Shown here piece by piece: positions 58,001 to 64,000 of a stretch of DNA of 64,000 nucleotides. The position numbers and the translations under genes are program-made. Each line of letters begins with the position of its first letter. The stretch's first letter is position 1. Location of the stretch: contig NC_079149.1 in NCBI RefSeq assembly GCF_945859685.1, forward strand, positions 115,541,575 through 115,605,574, written 5' to 3'. The notes below the pieces were generated by a model that was given only the letters and a program-made list of their open reading frames with translations, did not search any database and had not been told where the DNA came from. This DNA is from Eupeodes corollae (lineage: Eukaryota > Arthropoda > Insecta > Diptera > Syrphidae).

Positions 58001-59768
58001 TGGACAAACAAATCATTTTCTTACATTCTAATAATATTTTGTTCCAATTTAAATTCAATTTTTCAGTGTCCTCGTTTTATGACGTTTTGGGAAATGATTT
58101 TAATTTAGCGATCCGAATTCTTTCCAATATGTGAAACCAATAAGATTCTGAAGTTTTTTTTTATTGTATGTTTAAAACTTATGAGTACGTTTTTGATGTT
58201 ATCGGCCTTTAAGTCAATCGAAATTTAGTATATTACCATTTGGATTAATGAGTTACTTGATGAGAGACACTATTTTTGCTTTTGAAGTGAATTTAAACAA
58301 TAATCAAATGCAAATTATTGACAGCATACAATTTTACATCTACCCAAATAGCAGGCTATTCAAAAAGAAACCTCATCGTGGAAAGCCCTATTACTTTATT
58401 ATCAATATGATGAATTTCCCTCCCAATTTTGTTTACTTGATGTTTTAATAATAGCTCATCAATAGGTTTTTGTTTCCTTATATTCGAAAAATATTGTTCG
58501 GTGGTGTATTTAAGACTTTTATGGTGAAAGTAGAATATTTTGTAGTGAAATCGCATGCGCAGCATTGAAAACCCCCCCAAACTTGTATTGTCCCAAACAT
58601 TATTTTTTATGTTTTCTTCTATTTATGTTTATTTTATGTTGTACGTTATTTCAACACAATTAATTGTTTTAAAATTAAAAAAAGGTTACTTATGTATGTT
58701 TTTTTTATGTTGGTTGTCGGTTGGTATTATTATTATTTTTTACTAATTTTATTATTACCAAATTAATTAAAACTTTAAATCACCATGAGCACAAAAAACA
58801 ATTGTTTTATTTTATATACACTTTATTATTTGTCATTCACATTCATTATAAAAATTTATTTGTTTTCCATCACATTTTTTGTTTTATTTCCATTTACATG
58901 AAAACAAAAACACGTCCAGTCACTTGATTTGTGCATGTTGTAAAAATGTTAATGTTTTGTTTTTTTTTTTGTAACATATGTCTATATATTTTGTATATAA
59001 ATAAAATACTAAATTTATCTTTTTTAATTTAAAAACAAAAAACTAATAGGAGCGAGAAAAGCTTCAGCCGGTGATGTAAGCGAACGTAAAGCGCTACGTG
59101 AACGACTGAAGTGTAAGAGCTTTAAATGGTATTTGGAACACGTCTATCCAGAGAGTTTAATGCCATTAGATTACTACTATTTAGGAGAGGTAACTAGATT
59201 CTCGCTTTATGATAATCTCAACCATTTAACTTATAAGTCTTAAATTCTCATTCTCCTTTTGCTGTTCTTAAGTTGAATTTGAAAAAAAAATTAAATGCGT
59301 AATTTTTCTTATATAGATTCGTAATGCTGAAACTGAAACCTGTCTAGATACGATGGGTCGGAAGTACAATGAAAATATCGGTATAAGTTACTGCCATGGC
59401 TTGGGAGGAAATCAAGTTTTCGCCTATACAAAACGGCAACAATTGATGTCAGATGATCTTTGTCTGGACGCATCTAGTGCAAGTGGACCAGTGAAAATGA
59501 TTCGATGCCACAATATGGGTGGCAATCAGGAATGGGTCTATGACGAAGACGTAAGTCATTCAAAACCCTCAATTTTACCCCATACGATTTCAAGTACAAT
59601 ATATTTTTTTTTAATTTTCAGGATAAATCCATTCGACATTCAAATACCGGTAACTGCTTGCAAAGAGCACCACGAAGCGATGCAAGCACACCACTATTAC
59701 GACCCTGTGATTACACGAAGGGTCAACAATGGCTTATGGAATCGAAATTTAAATGGCAAGCCCATTAA
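45884..59768 (+). CDS. Pgant5: polypeptide N-acetylgalactosaminyltransferase 5-like
   Basis: Spliced CDS of 1857 nt, 618 residues: 45884-46063, 50322-50502, 50590-50719, 50800-50966, 51061-51182, 51278-51474, 53383-53560, 53822-54002 (8A) or 55749-55929 (8B), 59050-59189, 59317-59550, 59622-59768. The enzyme transfers GalNAc from UDP-GalNAc to Ser/Thr in the Golgi, starting mucin-type O-glycans. Type II membrane protein: anchor about 21-39 (LLTSLVWVIIDLILITNY). GT-A (GT27) domain: TSIVIVFHNEAW at 177-188, DDAS 214-217, metal site D268-A-H270, MDIWGGENLE 372-380, VGHVF with H403. Linker, then ricin-B lectin from about 493 with three CLD/CLQ and QxF/QxW repeats (Q525, Q563, Q605). Length and residues follow Drosophila Pgant5 (about 630, from memory). 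The start has A at -3 and an in-frame stop upstream. Confidence 0.9.
46891..46911 (+). repeat. Tc1-like terminal repeat remnant in intron 1
   Basis: acagttgcggtcaaaaaaaa, close to the motif at 10224-10250. No partner end found. Confidence 0.4.
47485..47965 (+). repeat. inverted-repeat element family Y, best copy
   Basis: The left end ggtccaagcaacataagaga and the right end, read backwards, ggttcagacgacataaggga are inverted. Parts recur at 2783-2990 (minus), 28146-28205, 48199-48265 and 56818-57060, where the left half is colinear (ttattgtctacaaaaactcc, ccaaagaaatatttgat). There is no coding capacity. A MITE-like family found in two Pgant5 introns. Confidence 0.65.
50322..50502 (+). CDS. Pgant5: Pgant5 coding exon 2: lumenal stem
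   Basis: Residues 61-121, phase 0 to phase 1. Acidic, variable stem (RLVDEDSMVDEAEIDTA) ending EQVGQPGELG. Acceptor tccatccag, donor gtaagt. Confidence 0.88.
50590..50719 (+). CDS. Pgant5: Pgant5 coding exon 3: stem to catalytic domain
   Basis: Residues 121-164: GKPVKIPAEMKGLMKEK, then FNLLASDMMSLNRSLTDVRH, the conserved N-terminal block of GT27 enzymes. Donor gtaaat. Confidence 0.9.
50800..50966 (+). CDS. Pgant5: Pgant5 coding exon 4: nucleotide-sugar binding start
   Basis: Residues 164-220. Core beta strand TTSIVIVFHNEAWTTLLRTV and VDDASERD. Donor gtaagt, phase 1. Confidence 0.92.
51061..51182 (+). CDS. Pgant5: Pgant5 coding exon 5
   Basis: Residues 220-260: DYLGKKLEDYVATLPVRT, then RTEKRSGLIRARLLGAKHV. 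Acceptor gaatag, donor gtatgt. Confidence 0.92.
51278..51474 (+). CDS. Pgant5: Pgant5 coding exon 6: DxH metal-binding motif
   Basis: Residues 261-326. VITFLDAHCECTEGWLEPLL carries D268 and H270, which bind Mn2+ and the diphosphate. It continues to WGGFNWKLNFRW. Acceptor ctttcag, donor gtaagt. Confidence 0.93.
51475..53382 (+). other. Pgant5 intron 6 (1908 bp)
   Basis: No exon-like sequence or recognised repeat; small random frames on the minus strand only. Confidence 0.75.
53383..53560 (+). CDS. Pgant5: Pgant5 coding exon 7: Gal/GalNAc-T motif
   Basis: Residues 326-385: RTPTMAGGLFSIDKQYFYEI then YDEGMDIWGGENLEMSFR, the motif shared by beta-4-galactosyl- and GalNAc-transferases, with the catalytic acidic residue E378. 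Donor gtgagt, phase 0, just before the alternative exons. Confidence 0.93.
53822..54002 (+). CDS. Pgant5: Pgant5 alternative exon 8A
   Basis: 181 bp, residues 386-446. IWQCGGILEIIPCSHVGHVF places the third metal ligand at H403, then RDKSPYTFPGG forms the mobile loop over the active site, then VWLDEWRDFYYAMST. The Ser-His-Val-Gly-His form and AMSTG end are those of Drosophila Pgant5, so 8A is the ancestral or main form. Acceptor ctctag; donor AG/gttcgc is weak. Exclusive with 8B: together they add 362 bp and shift exon 9. Confidence 0.9.
54003..55748 (+). other. intron between exons 8A and 8B (1746 bp)
   Basis: AT-rich, with homopolymer A runs near 54042-54056. A 75-codon frame (55418-55645) shows no domain. 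No further exon copy seen. Confidence 0.75.
55749..55929 (+). CDS. Pgant5: Pgant5 alternative exon 8B
   Basis: 181 bp, same phases and length as 8A, no stop, good alignment throughout: IWMCGGYLEIIPCSRVGHVF, RKSTPYTFPGG, IVNHNNARLVEVWLDDWKEF then YYSFYPG. H403 and YTFPGG are kept. Differences include H400 to R, D407 to K, and the Val-Ala-Lys stretch after the loop to Thr-Thr-Glu. The SRVGHVFRKxTPYTFPGGT form is closer to the common animal GalNAc-T1/T13 type than 8A is. Acceptor aatag; donor AG/gttaac is weak. It has no use except as an alternative to 8A. Confidence 0.85.
55930..59049 (+). other. intron between exon 8B and exon 9 (3120 bp)
   Basis: Holds family Y sequence (56818-57060 and a word at 57650-57715: gagatttttctttcctaac), a T run at 57168-57185 and AT-rich DNA. 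I found no third version of exon 8. Confidence 0.7.
59050..59189 (+). CDS. Pgant5: Pgant5 coding exon 9: catalytic end and linker
   Basis: Residues 446-492: GARKASAGDVSERKALRERL then FKWYLEHVYPESLMPLDYYY. Joins either exon 8 version in phase 1. Acceptor actaatag, donor gtaact. Confidence 0.92.
59317..59550 (+). CDS. Pgant5: Pgant5 coding exon 10: lectin repeats alpha and beta
   Basis: Residues 493-570. TCLDTMG with YCHGLGGNQVF, then LCLDASS with RCHNMGGNQEW: the first two ricin-B repeats, which bind GalNAc already on the substrate. Donor gtaagt; reading through it gives an unrelated tail. Confidence 0.93.
59622..59768 (+). CDS. Pgant5: Pgant5 last coding exon: lectin repeat gamma and stop
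   Basis: Residues 571-618 and TAA. NCLQRAPRSDASTPLLRPCD then QQWLMESKFKWQAH. Acceptor aattttcag. Confidence 0.92.
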   Translation, partial: DKSIRHSNTGNCLQRAPRSDASTPLLRPCDYTKGQQWLMESKFKWQAH

Positions 59769-60500
59769 AAAAAAGACACATTCATACTAAAAACAAAAAA
59801 CAAAAAAATACGTATAAGATGAGTTTAGAAGTTTAAAATTAAATTTATTATTTACTTTTGTTTTGCTTTTACTATTTTGTTTTTGTTCTCTTAATTTAGT
59901 TAGTAAATATAAATACTAAAAATCTATAAACTTTTATATGAAAAAATCATAAACTCATCATCGGTCGCGAATCAGAATTGCAATTAAGTCTTCCTAAAAC
60001 ATTTCCATTTATGTATTAATCGAACTTCGGATCATTAAAATAAAAAAAAAATTAATGTTTTAATTTTTCTTTATATATTTACTTGTGTCATAATTCAATT
60101 TGCATTTTAGTTTCGATTTTATTAAACAAAAACATTAGAAACTTTCGAAAAATCTTAAACCGAAGTATTTTGTTCTTAATTTTATATAAAAATATGGTTG
60201 TATTGTACAGTAAACAAAAGAAAAAGCTTGAATTCCTTAATTTAATTTGAAAAAGGAAATGGTATGTGTAATTAAAATAAAAAAGCGTTTAATTTTCTTT
60301 ATTATTTTTTTTAATAAACGAAATGATACAGCGAAAAGTAATGCGATAAGCTTCTAGGTCTAGGGCATCAATCAGCAAGATGATTTTCTTTAACATTCAA
60401 ACAGTTAAATTGTGTTAACACTCATAAATGGTCTTTATCTTGATTTCCCGCTTTTTTTGGTTTGTAAAAATTAACATTTTTCAGATTTTTGTATGACCTT
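59769..60500 (+). other. Pgant5 3' UTR region
   Basis: AT-rich. The first canonical AATAAA after the stop is at 60039-60044, about 270 nt downstream; others follow. The true cleavage site cannot be fixed. Confidence 0.45.
60039..60044 (+). promoter_or_regulatory. candidate polyadenylation signal
   Basis: AATAAA, first after the Pgant5 stop. In DNA this AT-rich the word is common, so support is modest. Confidence 0.35.
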
Positions 60501-60507
60501 TATACGA

Positions 60508-60768
60508 ATCCGAGGCGTGATAGTTAGTGCGTAGGACTGTCACGCCAGAAGTCTTGGATTCAATCCCTTCCTGTGCCACCTATTCATGTGTACTGCCTTT
60601 TGCGAGGATTTAACAAATCCTATAAAAGTAATTCTTATCATGAAAAGTGCTTTCTCAAATTAGCGGTATATAAACTGTAGGTCCCACCCATCATTCATAT
60701 TACTTGCACACAGAAATAGTTGAGAGTTGAAAGTCCTGGTTCTCTACGCGTTCACCTAATTTTTTTGT
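60508..60768 (+). mobile_element. tRNA-derived SINE
   Basis: The head has an A box (tagttagtgcg, 60521-60531) and a B box (ggattcaatcc, 60556-60566) of an RNA polymerase III promoter, followed by tgtgccacc. The body has tactgccttttgcgagg, aacaaatcctataaaagtaa, cttatcatgaaaagtgcttt, gtaggtcccacccatc and cttgcacacagaaatagttg, ending gtcctggttctctacgcg and a T run. I recognise the body as a SINE family of flies (memory). It does not fold as a tRNA: the 3' arm does not pair with the 5' end. The body is worn compared with the family form I recall, so this copy is old. Confidence 0.7.
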
Positions 60769-63700
60769 TTATATTTCGAATCCGACATCAGTTAATCATA
60801 CTAGGGTCTTAAGATATTAACGACTTTAAAATCTGTGAACTCCATTATTTAAGGCAATAAAATTTGATAGTTTAATAATTATTGTCTTTAAAATTCAGTT
60901 TAATTTTTTTCAGTAACTTAAAAGTCTCTGAAAAAAACTTTTATGTCCTAAATTAAGTTTAAAAAAAGCTTCAAGATTCACAATTTATGAAAATGTCCGT
61001 GTATTAAATATTGAAAAGACTTGAACTTTAATTACAAAATAAAGAATTGTTCTTTGCAAAGTCTGAATCTGAATTCAATTTGTCGCTGAGAACTATTGTC
61101 TAAATTACTCTAATTTCAAAAACACCGTTTACAAAATTCTTTTGAAAAGCGATGTTTCAAAAAAATCATTTATTTTGTTGACAATTCATATTTTCTTTTT
61201 TGTTTATTATTTATCATCTTGCTGCTTATTTCAATTCATGGCTTATAACTTACTTTTCACATCATTGCTGAGTATCTAAATACATATATAAAGAAAACTA
61301 AAATAAAAAGAAGAACAAAAAAAAACTATAAACAATATAAATTATTTGAATCGCATATCATTATAAATAATAATTAATTAATTTTTTAAAAATGTAGAAT
61401 TATAAATTTAATTTGGTGCAATCTACTACGAGAGTAAAAATACAATAAATAAAAAGCGTGAAATGTAAATATAAAAATATTATTAACTAAATATTATCAT
61501 GATAATTATAAATGTTAAAATAGTTTAGATTTAAAACAAACAAACAAAATAAAAAATTCAAATTAAATGAATGTGAATGAGAATGAGAGCATTTTTATAT
61601 GCATAAGATTTTTATTAGTCCTTAAAAAAATCGTATACGCTTAACAATTTTTTTAAGCAAAGAAAACAAAAAAAACAAGCTTATTAATGTAAAGGAATGT
61701 TGCAAGGGTTTTCATGTGTTATGTTAGTGATTTTATGTTGGCTTGAATTTTATTTTTGAAATTATTTCTCTTTTCTTTCTTTGTTTTTACACAAAAGGAA
61801 CAAAAAGTGGAGTTTTGACTAATGACCGCTGGCAATAAGGTTAAATAAAGCTTCCAACCCTTTGTTAATTAGTGTATATTTCCGTCAACACTATTCTATG
61901 CCATGACTAAACATCTAAAACAAAAAACAGTTAACATTTTCATTCGTATTCTTCTTATGCGGTGTTCATTATCTAAACGTAGGTAATTCATATTTATACA
62001 ACACCACAAAACTACTCTTTTTCGAACTTTAAATCCCACTAGAAGGAGTTTATTATTGCGATGTTTGAATCTCAAATAAATTTTCCAAAACAAAAATAGT
62101 AATAAGTCTGAAAATGTACTCAAAATCACAAAAATTCGAATGCTCAAAATGTTTCCTTTTCAACAATTTGCTTAAAGTAATAAAACAAAATTAAGAAGAA
62201 TAACTAACATTACGAGGACTTTTAATTGAGATGTACCTTTCTTCATAATTTTTAAAATCCATAAGTTTTGAAACTTTCTTTCTCAAAATTGTATATACTA
62301 ATAGATAAATCTTAATTTCTTATATTCAAGTTGGAAAATATAGAATTAGCCGCTTATACATGCACCTTTCTTTCAATTGTTGGTGAAACACTTTTTTTTA
62401 AATAATAATTAAATTCAAAGTCCTAACACTTATTACTTTTTTGTCTTTCTTCAAATATTTTCTACCAGAAAATTTTTCTGATAAGATGACTATCTAACAA
62501 ATTTGAAATTGAATGCAATTGCAAACATTTTTTACCAATTCCAATCGGAATTCAAAACTAGGAACTGTTAAGAAGAAAAGAAAAAGCAAATGACCCTTTA
62601 CGCATATCCATTAATCATCAATAGTTTATAAGAAATACAAACACAATACATAAATCGGCAAAATCAAACAAAAATTTAACTAGATAATTTATGTAAATAT
62701 CATTTTTAGTGAAGAAAAACGGACACCGCACATTTAGTATAGTCTAGGTTTTGGTGTCTAGCACAAAAAATAAATTATTTAAGGAATTTATATAAAAATA
62801 AAATGACATTTTATATTTTAAAATAACAAATAAATCGTTAAAGTACTGTAAATAAAATGAAAAATATTAGATTGTTTTTGTTTAAAATAGAATCTTAAAT
62901 GTTTGATAGTGTCCCACACGATTTTTATATATACATCATACAAAATATAAATACCTATTATTAAGAAAACGTTAATAGAAACAAAACACAATAAAAGAAA
63001 CAAAACCTGTGTGTATCCTCTTTTTTCCTTATATATTTACCATGAGTGAATGAGAAATATTCTAAAGTATTTTTTTTATTTTTCATTATATTTTTTTTTT
63101 ATTTAAACAAAACAAAGAAAATTTAATAAACTAAATGTTTAACACAACTAAAACTAAACTGGAAACAAGAAATTTAAAAAAAGTAAAACAAACAAATAAA
63201 ATAATAAAGAACAAACAGAAAACTTCAAATATCCTTTGTATACTTTTTTACAGGCTTTTTGCATTTAAAATAAATTCATATTTAAATGAAAATAAAATTA
63301 AAAGAAACAATATATATATATATTAAAAATAAATACCTAATAAAATTTTAGATAAATAAATATTATTCGTAGGTAATTTGTAAAACAAAATAATTATCTA
63401 GAGGTGATGGTGCAATTTATTGTCTTAATTTCAAACATTCTGTCCTAAAGTTTTTATTTTATTTTTACTTTATTTTCTTTTAAATAATATATTTAATAAA
63501 AAGAAATAGTCTGTTTTAAATTTCTCGAGTAAAATATAAATAAATACAAATTATTATGTAAAAAAGGAAACATTAAGTATTTTTTACAAACATTTTACAT
63601 TTGATTTATATTTTGAGTTAGATAATAAATGTAAAACACAAAAACTATTATTTTCATAAAAAGATACTAAATAAAAAAAGAACAATTCAAATATGATAAT

Positions 63701-64000
63701 TTAAAGATGATTTCTTATTTAAGTTATATTTGTTTTTATATACAAAAAAAATATAAAAACAGAAAAATCTAATTAATTCTATTGTGTCTATGATTATTAT
63801 TATTATCATTACGAAAACAATTGTAAATGTTTCATATAAATACATATTTAATGTAATAATAAACAAACTAAAAAAGAATGCTACAAAATGTTTCTGTTTT
63901 TTTTAACTTTTAGGGGAAAGTTACTGTAACAGTCTTAATTATTCATTTGATTAAAAAACCGATTCGTAGTGTACGGACTTTGCATATAAAATACATAGTA
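60769..64000. other. very AT-rich DNA without recognisable gene
   Basis: Long A/T runs, TA dinucleotides and many AATAAA words. Frames up to 83 codons (61896-62147, minus) are Phe/Ile/Leu-rich with no domain. Could be an extended 3' UTR or intergenic DNA. Confidence 0.55.

Noticed and set aside
54003..59049. a third version of exon 8
   Set aside because: I looked for another WxCGG ... GHVFR ... YTFPGG block between exon 8B and exon 9 and between 8A and 8B and found none.
59353..59790. 145-codon continuous frame at the end of Pgant5
   Set aside because: It reads through intron 10 and continues in the wrong frame of the last exon. Splicing at 59551 and 59621 restores the lectin repeat with its QQW motif.
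60508..60600. possible tRNA gene
   Set aside because: A and B boxes are present but no cloverleaf forms and a SINE body follows, so it is a tRNA-derived SINE head.

Overview
The window looks like AT-rich nuclear DNA from a higher (brachyceran) fly. The grounds are one split gene that reads as the fly Pgant5 GalNAc-transferase, typical GT-AG introns, and a set of insect transposon families. I see no operons, CRISPR arrays, rRNA or functional tRNA. GC content is about 30% by eye, and species cannot be named from this stretch.

Only one host gene is supported. It lies on the + strand from 45884 to 59768: 11 coding positions, 618 residues, encoding a Golgi type II membrane polypeptide N-acetylgalactosaminyltransferase (Pgant5-like). 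Coding position eight has two alternative versions, 8A at 53822-54002 and 8B at 55749-55929. Each is 181 bp and encodes the same stretch of the active site. Using both, or neither, breaks the reading frame, so they should be mutually exclusive. About 45 kb upstream and 4 kb downstream carry no other recognisable host gene. Some GC-richer blocks upstream (31.2-32.5, 40.4-41.7 and 43.16-43.4 kb) and a probable 5' UTR exon (45.1-45.9 kb) may be promoter or noncoding exon sequence for it.

The rest is a transposon landscape. From left to right: the 5' half of a Tc1 (S-element-like) transposon with an IR/DR end (1-761); dispersed inverted-repeat elements in two families; an internally deleted mariner relic (8.27-8.65 kb); a TA-flanked 1.6 kb foldback element holding a palindrome made of palindromes (12504-14119); two diverged copies of a GTTT-bearing insect repeat (14.7-15.0 kb); a long tract unusually dense in TGACA/TGTCA (about 16-22.4 kb); two relics of a DUF4817-type Tc1/mariner-superfamily transposon, one apparently inserted in an older copy (24.1-25.1 kb) and one shrunken to a short derivative (26.8-27.3 kb); a nearly intact non-LTR retrotransposon on the minus strand (32752-37325) with ORF1, an endonuclease/reverse transcriptase ORF2, a (TAAG)n tail and a candidate 8-bp target duplication; a tandem duplication (41.86-43.17 kb); a 14-15 bp minisatellite (43.86-44.03 kb); a PIF/Harbinger-type MITE with TTA duplication (44222-44745); and a tRNA-derived SINE downstream of the gene (60.5-60.77 kb).

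The points most worth a second look are the two alternative catalytic exons of Pgant5, the LINE in which ORF1 and ORF2 share one frame split by a single TGA with no in-frame ATG for ORF2, and the nested-palindrome foldback element.
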